NCBI GenBank assembly: GCA_021234535.1
Contig: CM037833.1
Coordinates: forward strand, 744,001 to 808,000
Direction: 5' to 3'
Length of the DNA stretch: 64,000 nt
Source: Stichopus chloronotus
Lineage: Eukaryota > Echinodermata > Holothuroidea > Aspidochirotida > Stichopodidae
Notes under the pieces: generated by a model
Told to the model about the DNA's origin: nothing
The model's input: only the letters and a program-made list of their open reading frames with translations
The model's database searches: none
Position numbers and translations under genes: made by a program
In this document: in pieces, positions 14,650 through 26,525 of the stretch
Layout: each line of letters begins with the position of its first letter
How positions within the stretch are numbered: the stretch's first letter is position 1

Positions 14650-14810
14650 TCACTTTAAACATTTAAAAGCAAATTATTGATCTCTGTAGGCAAAAAGGAA
14701 GTAAAAAAAATAGACTTCTTGCTAAATAAATGCTCAAATTCGATGTTTACGTATGGAAGACATTTTCAGGAAATATTACCACCAAGAACATTTTAAAGAT
14801 TTAAATGTTT
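14650..14810. repeat. Dispersed repeat family E, partial copy 2
   Basis: A short copy of the 3' part of family E. It shares AAATGCTCAAATTCGATGTT and AATATTACCACCAAGAACAT with the copies at 13.9, 24.2 and 26.4 kb. It lies between family E copy 1 and family D copy 2. Confidence 0.65.
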
Positions 14811-14934
14811 ATTTGACATCTATAAATGCATTTGTCCCTGCTGTTTACAAGTTACCGTATGCAAATGAACTGAATAGACAGAAGTCTAATATATTTTCAA
14901 CTAGTTGTGAAGTTTCCTGAAATATACGGTGTCA

Positions 14935-15395
14935 TTCATGACACCAAGCGGCACACTAATGACACCCCGATAGCACATAGGCAGAAAAATTATTTTTCTC
15001 TTGGCAACTGGCAATATTATTGCACTATAGAAATCTCCAAATCACGCCGCAACTGTAGCAGACTAGAGATATCATATTAACTCTCTAATCATCTTTAAGT
15101 CGAATAATAAATCTGAAATACGATACAAAAGATTACTACATGAACCTGGCTGCTGAACACATGACTTCAAAGCGTTGTGTGTCCTTCTAATAACGCCTCC
15201 CTGGTGCAATTGTCACACGGACATCAACACTAAATGTTCACTCTCGGAATTCTCACTACGTCACAATACCTTCAGGTGTGATTTTTTTTTTTTTTTTATG
15301 TCAGTATATCAATCACTTATCGTCAAGAGAGTAAAATTTGCTGAGTTTTGAGGAAAAAAAAGATTTTGCCCCCAAAAGATATTTGAAATAAACTA
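14935..15395. repeat. Dispersed repeat family D, copy 2
   Basis: Collinear with 12505-13015 at roughly 80% identity by eye. The 3' end (15330-15395) again carries the TTTGCTGA...GAAAAAAAA...TTTTGCCCCC motif of the 158-bp unit found at 53 kb. Confidence 0.75.
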
Positions 15396-16486
15396 ATGTT
15401 ATAATTGTGTTATGTAGCGTAATATGCATAGATACTTTTGAGCCGTAATTTTTATCAATTCTTGGGCCTAGTAGTGGCACCAGGATAAAGGCTTAACCCT
15501 GCTAAATTACAGTAGATATCAATATTATCATTTTCTTTTCGTTTTCATCTTCTGCTTACGACTATTTTATGTTTGAAGAATAGTTTGCTCTAATTTACAA
15601 TCAGTGACCGGAACTACAATCTTGGACAAAAATTGTTGGGACACTTTGTCGTACGTTACAAATATAATACTAAATTTTACGTTTGAGGATAACATGAAAC
15701 CCCAGGCCTCTTTTCAATGTTGTCCTTTAGAAGTGAATGTACACTTTGAACAGTAATCCTATAGCAACACTGAGCTGAGGAGTGGGGTGTCCCAAGGTAT
15801 TACGTCCATGAATGTAGGTCTCAGTGAGATGTGGTTCCAGTTAACTATTACAATTCAGCATATGCGGGTCCTGTGTTGAAGGCAATGCATGTTGGCGATG
15901 AGATGCGAAATCCGTGGATTGCCCTCTTGTTTTGATTTGTAAATTCATTTACTCATCAGTGATCATTTATATGTCATTGATACGTGTCGCTACCGAGACA
16001 TTTGTAGACAGTAAAGTGTTGATATCAACAAACCAAAACTTTGCCTTTAGGGCCGTTTGTAGGTTTCGCTAATTATAGTGTTTTACTAGTTTGTTGTTTG
16101 TGTTTCTGTTACACGTTTGTCCAATGGGCCGTGGTTGCACTCTTTCCAGGAACATACAAGTTCAAAGGAGTGACCTCAGCTTTACCTTTTCTGACTGAGT
16201 ACAAAGATTTAAAGTGCCATTGTTCCAGGACCAAGCCAACGAACATACAAATTATACGTTATTAAAAATGACTTTCAAGTTTGTGTAACTCATATTTTAA
16301 TATTATACAAACTCAATCCATAAGCAATACATATTCCAATACATATTGTACAAACTCATGTTACGAATACCATTGGTAGTGGGAGAAGTACTGTGGTGGG
16401 ACCTTGAAATATGATCTTGAAATGGGACCTTGAAATATGCATTTCTTGAGACCACTGTAACACTCTCATTTCGTTTGTGTTCATTA
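15396..16486. other. Gene-free stretch with one short dispersed repeat
   Basis: Non-coding as far as I can see. At 15868-15948 it holds one of four copies of a short repeat whose core reads CTCCGTGGATTGCCCTCTTG or close variants. The other copies are at 53522-53610 (same strand), 48783-48870 and 17345-17410 (opposite strand). Confidence 0.5.
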
Positions 16487-18265
16487 TGCTCTTGGCGATT
16501 GACCTGTGACGTCATCAATCAAGCGGACACTGCATCTCACAACCAGGCACCCACCGACTTAGTTTCAAGTTTGTCTGACTTATCGTGTAGGAGAAGATCG
16601 TAACACACTTATTCAAAGTATTTTTATGGTTTTGACCTGAAACCACGTGACTTTACAAATATTGAGATAATGCAAAACAATTTTCGTTATCACCTGTTAC
16701 CTTTGACCTATGACGTCATCGGTCGGACTGACACTATATGACGTATCCCTGCATCTACCTACCCAGTTTGAAGTTTATCCGACTTACCGTCCAGGAGGAG
16801 ATAGTGACACATTTTCTAGAGCATCTTTGCCTATTTGACATGCACTCGAGTGACCTTTGACCTGGTGACGTTATCAATACTTTAAAAAAAATCTGGTGTT
16901 GTATAGCCTACTTTGCAATATGGTGGACTTATAACTCTTGGATAATGCAAAAGAAATGAGTTTTCTTTTAAAGGAAGTATAACCTTTGACCTATGACGTC
17001 ATTGTTCCTCCCGACACTACACCTCATCTCCGGGCACCTCCTCGCAAAGTTTGAGGTTCATCCGACTTACCGTCTAGGAGGAGATCGTGACACAAGTTCA
17101 GTTGTAAACACACACACCCCCCCCCCCCACCACACACACACACACACGAACATACGGACCCACTTCTCACTTCCCTAAATCCAGTGGGTAATCTCGATAC
17201 CTGTCATTTGTATATTACGAGGTACTTCCACATAAAGGATACTGCCCCCCCCCATGTTTCGGTTGAATATTATTGTAAGCATGGCAACCATTTAAGTGCC
17301 ATTTTTTGGCGACTCAGTAAGTCCACCCTGTACACTACGTATTGGGAAGAGATAATAAGAAATCAAGTAGGCTATCCACGGAGTTACAGATCTCATCCCT
17401 ATCGTTTTGCATACCCTTTCTCCTGAAGTACACTGAGACTGATCGGTGTATTTAATCAGTGACTCAGATTGCCGGATAGGAGTGCTAATTTTTTAAGTTA
17501 CTAAATGATATAGTACTGTAATGAACTGCGGAACCGTCGAACAGCACAAATACCCGCGTGCGTATACGCACGTGCCTAGATATGACTGTGCTTGCGTCAA
17601 AAGTATTTACCAGAAACTGTGTGAACACCAGAGTATTCCTCATATCCGCACGCTCTGTCACTGTGGCCCCTTTGCGTCGACTTATTGCGTGGCTCAATAT
17701 TTCTTTCACAATGCGTAAACATCTCGACTTCTCCAACAATTGTAGCGTAGATCTATATATAGGCCTATGTATACGTTGCAAGCATACACTGAGTGAAGGT
17801 ATTATCAACGGACGGAAATGACATTCCTATCAGACGCACACATTCAGCCCAGAAATGGCTGTAAAGGTTGAAATACGTTGTCGCATTCATGGAAAGGCAA
17901 ATGTGTTAAAGTTATGTTGACCCAGTTATCAAGATCTTTGCTCTTGACCTGTGACATCACCAGTCGGGCGGACACTACATCTCACACCCAAGCACCCACC
18001 CATCAAATTTGAGGTTCAAGCGACTGACAGTCTAGAGGAGAAGATCGTGACAAAAGTTCGGTTGTAAAAACATACACACACACACATATTTGAACCCCCC
18101 TTTACCCCCTAACCCCAGTGAGTAATCCCGATCCATGTATTTTGTATACTATGAGGTACCCTCACGTAAGGGCTACTGGCCCACCAAGTTTCGGTTGAAT
18201 ACTACAAGGGGTGTAAGGTGGGCTACCATTTAAGTGTCATCTTTGGCGACTTGAACCGCTCACAT
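16487..18265. repeat. Diverged repeat array carrying TGACGTCA palindromes
   Basis: Repeated segments near 16490, 16700, 16985 and 17940 share TTTGACCTATGACGTCATC, then a GACACTACATCTCA-like stretch, then TCCGACTTACCGTCTAGGAG and GAGATCGTGACACAAG. The exact octamer TGACGTCA occurs at 16507-16514, 16711-16718 and 16994-17001. The 17.94 kb unit has TGACATCA. The last two units continue into a longer shared segment with a CA-rich tract, a TGAGGTAC-type stretch and TTTCGGTTGAATA. No protein is encoded in a consistent frame across units. Confidence 0.75.
17557..17572. repeat. Perfect 16-bp palindrome
   Basis: The sequence CGTGCGTATACGCACG equals its own reverse complement. It lies between two units of the repeat array. 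It could be a dimeric protein-binding site or chance. Confidence 0.5.
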
Positions 18266-18430
18266 AAGTACAATATGTCCTCACTGTATACCACGTGTGT
18301 GATCATTAATGACTGCATACATCGGATAAGCAATAATAGCCAGAAGGTAACGTTGATCACTACACGTTAAACGTCAGGTAACAGAAAACATTAAAACAGG
18401 TAAGGAAAAAACAAATCAGTGGAATAGATG

Positions 18431-19730
18431 CAAACGATGCCTACAAGAAGAATGGATAACAAATATCTGGAAAAAAGTATAAGGTAAAAGAAGGAAAAAA
18501 AAAAAGAATGTTCAAAATGTCTTGAATTAAATAAAATGAAATGAGCAGTATAAGAAATAAGTTCAAATGTGCAAGAAATTGCAGCACATACAAGAAATAA
18601 GGTAATGATATGAGGCGATGATAAGTAAAATAATGAATGAATAATATCAAATAAATAATAAAATAACTAAAACGAAATGAAAAACAGCAATAAGGAATAC
18701 TATAATACCAATGGTAGCAAAGTATATGGAGCAATAGTTATATCACCCCCTACAAAAAAGAAAGAATTGTAGCAGTTTTGTTGTGGACTGTTCTTCTGGT
18801 ACAAATGAAGAGTTAAAGCGGGTAGAAATAGTTTCATTGACTGACGTGACGCGTCATAATAGCAATTGATGCACTCACGAAAAAAAGCAATAAAAGGCAG
18901 TTAACATCTGACATCGGGAGTTTTCCAGTAATCCTTGACATTTTAAAATATTTACACCCCCTTAGGCTATATGTAAAGTGCAGATATCACTTACGGACGA
19001 CTTCTTGTACCGGGGGGCGGGGCTGTTAAGGGTAGGATGACGGTGGAAGAGGTACAGCAGTTTTGGGGTTAAGGGTATTGGTGGGAAAAGGGACAGGATG
19101 GGTAACTAATGGTAAGGGTTGTTATGAAGGAATGGGAGGTGGCGGAACTGGTGTCGGAGGGAGAAATGAATTGGAGGGTTGGCTTGGGCTTTCAGAGTCT
19201 TTGAGAAGTTGGAAGGTTTGGCGAGGGGTAAAGAGGAGTAAAGGAGTGGTGGCGGTAGGGTGAGTTGTTATTTTATGAAATTTTGCTTTTGATGATTTCC
19301 TTTCATTTTTTTTTCCAAGTTGAAATGGAAATGGTAGACTCGAGAAAGACATTGGTGCAATCAGGAGATATGGGATTATACTTATCACGGGGAGGGGGTG
19401 GGTTGCTTTGGTGGTCAAAAAGACTGAGACTGGACTGATGCTGGTCTTTTAAAAGCTACTGGGTCTCCACAGCCATGTGCCCGTCGAGGAGCAACAGTAT
19501 TTTTCACCTTTGGTCATTGCTTCTCTGTATTAGCTATTGACTATTGAAAGTAATAAAACGCAGACAGGAGCCAATAGACAGCAGACAATAAGAAATAATG
19601 ATAACGCTAATAACATAAATGGAAAAAAGATTAAACAAAAATATAAAAAGGACAGACTGAAAAAAGTCAGCGAAAATGTGCAAATATATACAATTCAAGT
19701 CGACTAAACAAGAATGTTTAAACAAAGAGT
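18431..19730. other. Strand-asymmetric compositional block
   Basis: On the plus strand 18431-18740 is A/G-rich with little C and reduced T. 19010-19270 is G-rich and almost free of C, with runs such as GGGGGGCGGGG. 19550-19720 returns to A-rich, T-poor sequence. Open frames here (for example plus 19063-19263, glycine-rich) reflect composition rather than protein coding. G-quadruplex formation on the plus strand of the middle block is possible. Confidence 0.6.
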
Positions 19731-20119
19731 TTCCACAGTAAATCCAAAACTTAAATCAACACAGAAAATCAACTGTGTCTTCGGACGTTCAAATTTATCA
19801 CACGTATCGTATTAGATGGTAGACCTGTATTTCCCAATATCATTAGTTGCCAGACGTTTACCGTGTTAAACGTACTAAGCTTGTAAGCGTTTAGCGTGAA
19901 ACTGAGATCAACGTGTAGTTGGCGTTAAGATCACCGCAATAATGTGCATTCCGAGGAAAAATAATATCGATCACACTTTTATCATGATAACATGTTTGTT
20001 GCTGACATCAAAATGTGGTGGTAAACCATTAAGTAAATAACTTTGTTCTAAATTTAGGGAGTTGTAATAGTGCCACCAAGTTGATGTTGAAAGTCTCCCC
20101 TCGTAGACTTAGTAATTCA

Positions 20120-21165
20120 GTCAATGTTTGACAGTCATGCAGATGATTTTCAAACGCTTGCACATCGATCCAATGACGTTATTGCTTTCCATTGACGTTG
20201 ACTGCAATGTTCGAATAACGGGTCTTCTGGACAGCCGCCAACTATTCTGTCTTGATGTTACGACGCAATGCATCTCGTGCTGGCTGTCGGCCATCAATGT
20301 CGAAATTTTTTCTCGATAGATTTTAATTCAAGACTCCAGGGTGATATACACGCAGTACTTGAAGGCCAAGACCCGCGCAGATCTTGCCAGGTCTTCACTG
20401 GGATGGGTAGAACTCTGTGAACGGTCATTGTCGCCCTCGCTGGGACCCACAGGATTCGATGGTTCGTTGGAAGTATCGTCATTCGAAGCGTGCTTGCTTC
20501 CTGAGGGTACAGCTTCGCCAGGACCACGCCCGTCCCATTTCTGATAGCAACGAACAGCCGAACTAATCGCCCCTCCTCTTAACAATACAGTCTACAGCTA
20601 GACCCTTGTTCTGCTTTCTCCAAATCGCCCCTCTGGGTGCTGTTGCCGTATCACAGGAAAGTAAAACACCATATCATTTGCCTATATGTCACTTCCATGT
20701 TGTTTCCGGATGTATCGGGCAAAGTTCAGGCGTTGTATGTGGTCCTGGCGTTTTATGAGACCCTTCTTCTTGGCAGAAATCTATCAATCTGGAAGCTTTC
20801 AATAATCCGAACTGATATGTCTGAGTCGACAATCGACCGTAATATCTTTTGCCGTGTAGCACTCCCGTGTTCCTCTTAGCAGTTTGAATATTCGTACCCT
20901 TTGCCGCTGTGTGTGTACACAAAACTTTCCCCGGACGTCGCCGCCGATAACTGCGCGCAGTTGTTGGATAAACTATTGCGAACAATCCAACAGACACTCG
21001 ATGGGAAAAACTGTTTTTCTGCAATTTCGTTGGACAGTTTTGTGAGTTTAAATTCTTCGTAATCTCACGTATGGTCTTGCCTCCAGTGTAAGGCCCCTTA
21101 TACTTGCCCTTCAGGAAGACTATTAGGAAATATTTCAGTTGTTCTCTTGTTTTCTCGAACAACAA
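20120..21165 (-). pseudogene. GC-richer patch, probable decayed coding DNA
   Basis: Base composition is clearly more GC-rich than the flanks. On the minus strand long open stretches lie in different frames (21165-20689, 20585-20328, 20527-20294) separated by scattered stops and apparent frameshifts. The minus-strand translation includes a polar Ser/Asn/Asp/Pro-rich linker and basic segments. This is compatible with an eroded retroelement gag- or pol-like frame, but I recognise no catalytic motif and cannot name the family. A processed pseudogene is an alternative. Confidence 0.3.
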
Positions 21166-21170
21166 TGAAC

Positions 21171-22625
21171 AAAAATGCAGAATTGAATATTACATCCTGA
21201 GATGATAAGTCATCTCAGAAAGCTAAGTCCACTTTGCGTAGGTTCGCCTATGCATCATATTTAAAAGAATGAAGTAGCAGAAAAGAGATATAGCACAGCA
21301 GCACTCATATACTAATAGGAAATGAGGTGTTTTTTTAAATTCTTTTCTCACTCTCTGCATAATGTTCAGCGGGCTAATCAAACACGAACTACAGCTATAT
21401 CTAACCTCTAGGACTAGCAGGATGCCTAGGATCTCCCTTCCTCACTTACGAATTAGATCTATGAATCAAGTAAAAGCAGAGTGAGTTAAGAAACATTCAC
21501 TGAAACACATCCAAACATATTTGAGGTCTTAATAAACAGTGATTGTGATAATCGTAGGTGAACTTTTAACGACATCTTTCCGAAAAGTTGCAGTAGCGCG
21601 GCCACCGATACAGCTGTTTTATCTTATACTGATATTAATATATGTGCGTATGAACATACTGTAACAAACGTTGCGCATTTGCAACAAAAATACAGTGTAA
21701 GTACGGGCGAATCCGCATTTCCCTTGGTCGCGAGCCTGGTCATATCCCACTTGCTTCAATAAGCTCTAGCAAATCTGCTACAATTGTATCGAGGCGGGAC
21801 TAAGTGCACCAGATAAGATTTTCTTCACTATGAAAACAAGGGCACGACCCGTCGACTGAGAGAAAGTACAACAACATGTTCGTAGACTTTTGAAATAAAA
21901 TCTATCTATAAGACATTGTATTCGGTTTGTAATTTTCATATCTCAATGTCGCCATAAACACACATCGATAGTTTACAAAACAATAATACAAATACTAAAA
22001 TAATGTTCCTTATTTGGGACAATACCATATAAAAGGGAGCTTTTCTCTCTTTCAAATTCAAGAATGCGGACTAGACAGGGTTACAAATAACGCTAGTCAC
22101 AAGGACATTATGTGTGCCTACGTGATCAGTATAATCATGCCATATCCATATACGAATCCATCAGTACTCTATTACTCCACGCATGAATCCTTTTCAGGAA
22201 GCTTTCAAACCAGACATGAAATATAATTTATTTGTAATATTTGTATAAAATTCATAAACAATCTTCACCTGTGTGGAATTTCGAGAGATTTCAGTGAGCC
22301 AGAATCTTGTTTTATGCCTTAATTGCTAATACCGTATATGCTTGTCTTGGTGCTTTATCCCCTTCGCTCACGAACATCACGGTTATTATGATAAATCGTA
22401 GGGCGAGAAAAACTCGGAACTGTACTTGTGATTGTGTAATAATCCACATGTTCGCTGACTGTGTGCCTAAAGATTTATTTTTTTTTCCGACAAGGGTACG
22501 AATCTTGTGTGAACATGCGCACAAAACCCCAAAGACGATTAAAGAGACGTAGCCTGAGGACGAAAAAATTAAAACTCGAAAAAAAAAAAGATCTTACAAA
22601 ATGTGCTCCGATGCCTCTTGGAAAA
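21171..22625. other. Gene-free stretch
   Basis: AT-rich sequence with no exon-like segment, transposon ends or RNA gene that I can support. Confidence 0.5.
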
Positions 22626-23015
22626 GACGTGATATAGTACATGTCATAAGTCAACTATCATCAAAATCTTATTTTGCATTAATCGTTTGTGTGACTGCCA
22701 TAAAGATTTGGAAATGCCATTTTTCATGTATAATGAATAATTTTAAGAAGTATTCGTCAGGCCAAAATTTAAAGATCTAAACGTCAAAATGATGTGATAA
22801 TAGGTACCATGGTCATTCATATGTGTACCATAGACGATAAGTAGAATCCAATTCAAAGTTGTTCAAAGAATGGCTTATAGTGTACGTCTAATCGATGGCG
22901 TGATGAATCTGCAGGGGTTATTGTATCACGCAATTTAGTGAGGTAGTTGCTTCTATATCGTACATGATATCAACATGGCGTTTAATCTTTCCTTTTAATA
23001 CGACATTTAATATAT
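22626..23015. repeat. Duplicated block F, copy 1
   Basis: Aligns with 25450-25835 at an offset near 2.82 kb. Shared landmarks are TTTGTGACTGC followed by ATAAAG, CATAGACG, TCCAATCGATGGC-type sequence and CATGGCGTTTAAT. It is followed directly by family E in both places, so F plus E was duplicated as one unit. Confidence 0.7.
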
Positions 23016-23189
23016 GACATTTTACCTATGCAACCATGTTTATATTACGTGTGGAGACACCATCGTCCTCCTTGCGTTGGTCGAGGGGTACAAAACGCCC
23101 AGAGTGACGGGGCGTGTGGATCTGTACGATTCTTCGACTCGTAGGGAATTTTTGTGAAAATCTATGACGCACGCGGTGCAATAATTTTC

Positions 23190-24305
23190 TGTACACATAC
23201 ACATAAAATACTTCTTGCCTAATATGACACATGTACCATGACAGTACATTATAGAGCTACATGAGTCATATACACTTTTCCATAGAATTTTGAAGTAGGT
23301 AAAATAAAGGATATCGGATGTTTTTGGAGACCAATAAGACCGAGACATGCAACTCCTTGAAATACCTGTTTGTTTGCTATCGTCGTTTACTTTGACTACA
23401 TTGGGTAAAATAGAATTACAGGTGCATTGAACTGACTCATCGTTGACTCTACTAGATATGTTAAATATTCCGTTAGCCGTCCTCGCCTACCCCCACCCCT
23501 CCCCTCCCACACACTCGCACATTTTACTTTTTGTGAATGATTACTGACCCAAAATTTGCAGATTCCTTATCGTTACAGTTATACGTAATGTAAATTATCA
23601 AAGGAAGCATCCACCACAAGTGTTGCTTGAGCCGAACAATTTCTTGCCATTCAGCAAACTACCCGCAAATTTCAAAATCCGAAGCTGAAATATTGACTAC
23701 TTCTGATTTTGTAAACACGGCCTACTATGATACTCAGATGTACTGCAGGTGAATATATGAAAATGGGTGTGTCAGGGCTACAGGATGACGCAATTCTGGC
23801 TCATTCTTAAAATGAGCCAGAACTGGTTACTAATGTTGGTGAAGTTTGCCATGTTATGTTTGAGGGAGATGAACTGTGTATCTCTCTTAGTTAATGACAT
23901 ACCTTGGAAAAGTACACTTAACTTGCATTATTCCTTTTTTCTGAATTTTTACTGTCTCATTTTATCATCAATTTTACTTGGTTCTTGTTTTTCAGTTCTC
24001 AATTAACAAATTTTCGATAATACACAAATTATCTGAATCAAGTAAACAGACAAAGCAAATTTGTATCCAGACTTACGTAATGAAATTTTTTCCATCAGTT
24101 TCACACTACACGTTGTCATGCATTGACAAATATTATCAACCGAGAGTGAAAGAATCACAGAAACCGAAAACAGATTTTTTACTCAATAAATGCTCAATTT
24201 CGACTGATGTTTACGTCGGGAAGACATTTTAGGGAAATATTACCACAAAGAACATTTTAAACATCTAAAATGCAACTAACTAATCTCTGTAGTCGAAAAG
24301 GAAGG
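23190..24305. repeat. Dispersed repeat family E, copy 3
   Basis: Same order of landmarks as the copies at 13.5 and 25.9 kb. It has about 0.5 kb of extra sequence (roughly 23540-24090) between the C/CA-rich tract and the GTGAAAGAATCA segment. The extra piece is AT-rich and has no obvious element termini. Confidence 0.7.
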
Positions 24306-24339
24306 AAAAACCTTACCGGGTAAATGTCACACTACGGGT

Positions 24340-25330
24340 GACGATGTATCTGTCTTTAAGAAATATTGATCCGTTATTATCGGCATGTAAAGTTCCTTCA
24401 ATGTACCTAGTATGGTTTTTAAATGTGATAAAATCATCGTCATGTTGGCGCCATCAGAAGCGCATCTCGCAGTAATACGTAAGAATTGCTTATCTGTTAT
24501 CGTAGTCACACAATCAATGTACCTGTGAAGTTTCATCTTTGCACTCAATATGTGCTTTCAATGTGAAAACAGTATTCTATTTGAGGGGTTCTTAAAGGAT
24601 GTATTGCATCACCCTTAGCTATATTTTTACCTTCCGAAAAGGAAAATTCTCAACTGGTTCTAAGTTACAGTACTCTTAGATTGACAGCAAATTTTAAAGG
24701 TGCACAGCAGCTCGTATTACACAGCGTACACAGGGATCCATTGTTTTGATTACACATGTGGATGAATTTAAGACAGACTGAGGGAGGGACTAGGGGTAGG
24801 TGGTTGGGAGAATTGAAACTGTCTGGGGTGATGCGTTACAGCCTTTAAGTGTCTTTTGCACCAATTTGACTACTTAAAAATTGCAGATCCGTTATCAGGG
24901 GCATGCAAAGTATGTACCTGTGAAATTTCATCGATGTATTCAATATGTGATTTAAACGTGTCCAAAGCAGCGCCGTCTTTCGGGGGTTCTTAATTGTCTC
25001 TTGCACCAGTTTGAACACTTAAGAATTGCTGATATGTTATCAGCGGCATGCAAAGAATGTATCTGTGAAATTTCATCGATGTACTCAATATGTGATTTAA
25101 ATGTGAAAACCACGCCATTGATGGCATTCGTTAGTGCCTATTGCACAATTTTGTACACTTAAGAACGTTAGATTTGCAATCAGCTGCATGATATTGACGA
25201 GTCCGTACCATTTTCATAGATGTCCTCAAAGATGTAGTTTAAATGTATTTGGAGGGTCATTCAACCCACCCCACCCCTAGACGGACCATTTTCAAAACTT
25301 AAGAATGACTATTCCGATGTTCCTACACCA
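24340..25330. repeat. Diverged ~143-bp tandem array
   Basis: About five to six units with the order TTGCACCA...ACTTAAGAATTGC, GTTATCAG...GCATGCAAAG, then TGTGAAATTTCATCGATGTA and TCAATATGTGATTTAAA. TGAA(A/G)TTTCAT occurs at 24526, 24921 and 25066. The last interval is 145 bp. The first is 395 bp, which falls to 142 bp once the inserted 249-bp MITE and one TTAA copy are removed. Confidence 0.75.
24592..24848. mobile_element. 249-bp MITE, copy B, inserted in a tandem-repeat unit
   Basis: The element body 24596-24844 matches copy A at 2481-2729 along its full length and has the same length. TTAA flanks both ends (24592-24595 and 24845-24848). The neighbouring repeat unit near 24986 has the uninterrupted sequence GGTTCTTAATTGTCTCTTGC. 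The occupied unit reads GGTTCTTAA, element, TTAAGTGTCTTTTGC. This internal empty-site comparison shows directly that a single TTAA was duplicated on insertion. Confidence 0.88.
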
Positions 25331-25449
25331 CCGCCCTTTTCATTCATGTGATCAAACCATTTGTGCTCGAGATGTGCATTAAATCGGACTATAAGTATAG
25401 CTCTCGTGTTCTTAAGGTGTCTAGAAATGTGATCTAGTGACTGATTTTC

Positions 25450-25835
25450 TTATTACATCATGAACCAAACGTCAAGGGTCAAATGTCATGAAACAATGAC
25501 TTAATTGCAATAGCCTTTGTGACTGCAATAAAGCTTTGCAAGTGTTTTAATAAATATGTAACAAAATGATCCTAAAATATTTTTAAGGACAAAAGTCAAA
25601 GATACTATGGAATAAATGATGTGAGACGGTGTACCACGACCTTCTCATAGACGGTAACTTGAATCCAGTTCAACGTTGGCCACCTGGTACACGAATATAA
25701 GGTAAAGTGTGCGTCCAATCGATGGCCTTATAGATCTAGAGTTATTATATCACCTAATTGAGTTTGGTAGGTGCTGGCTGTTCATGGTATCACCATGGCG
25801 TTTAATATTTTCTTTTACATTTTGATATGACACAC
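25450..25835. repeat. Duplicated block F, copy 2
   Basis: Partner of 22626-23015. Similarity is moderate, so the duplication is old relative to the tandem repeat at 5.2 kb. Confidence 0.7.
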
Positions 25836-25884
25836 TATTGCAGGCATCTTCTGGGAATACCTCTGGCGCAAACAGTGCGATATT

Positions 25885-26525
25885 TCTATGTACACATAGA
25901 AGTACAATCATTGATGGCTAATACGATCACAATTCATTATACCACTAGATAAATTCAAATATTCAACATGCGCCCTGCGACTTGCTACATGAGTCTAATG
26001 TACTTCCCAATAGGATATTGGAGTATGTAAACGAAAGAGTATCGGATCTTCATAGAAAACTATAGGACCGAGATTTGAAACTCCTTGGAATGTCAGCTTG
26101 TTGCTATCGTCGTTTCCTTTTTCCGTTAATTCATTTGGGGAAAATAGAATTACAGGTGTATTAAACTGACTAACAGTTCACTCTTCTATGTATGCTGAAT
26201 ATTCAAGAAGCAATCCTCGTTTTCACCCCCCCCCCCTCAATTACACACATATTCTACTTTACCCAAACTTTACAGATTTACAGATCCTGAGTCGCGTGAT
26301 GCAAAATTTTCCCTCGGTTTCGTGCTACACATTGTCAATACATTGACACATATTACAAAACGAGAGTGAAAGAATCAAAGAAACAAAAACAGATGTTTTA
26401 CTTAATAAATGCTCAAATTCGATGTTCACGTTGAGAAGATTTTTTTAAGGATATATTACCACAAAGAAAATATTAAACATTTAAAAAGCCAAGTTATTGA
26501 TTTCTGTAGCAAGCAAAGCAAAAAA
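25885..26525. repeat. Dispersed repeat family E, copy 4
   Basis: Collinear with the copies at 13.5 and 23.2 kb, including the poly-C tract (26226-26236) and the GAGTGAAAGAATCAAAG landmark at about 26363. It lacks the 0.5-kb extra segment of copy 3. Confidence 0.7.

Noticed and set aside
19063..19418. Glycine-rich plus frame and proline-rich minus frame
   Set aside because: They follow from the C-free G-rich composition; both strands are open.
24327..24548. 73-codon minus-strand frame
   Set aside because: It lies wholly within the 143-bp tandem array and is not conserved between units.
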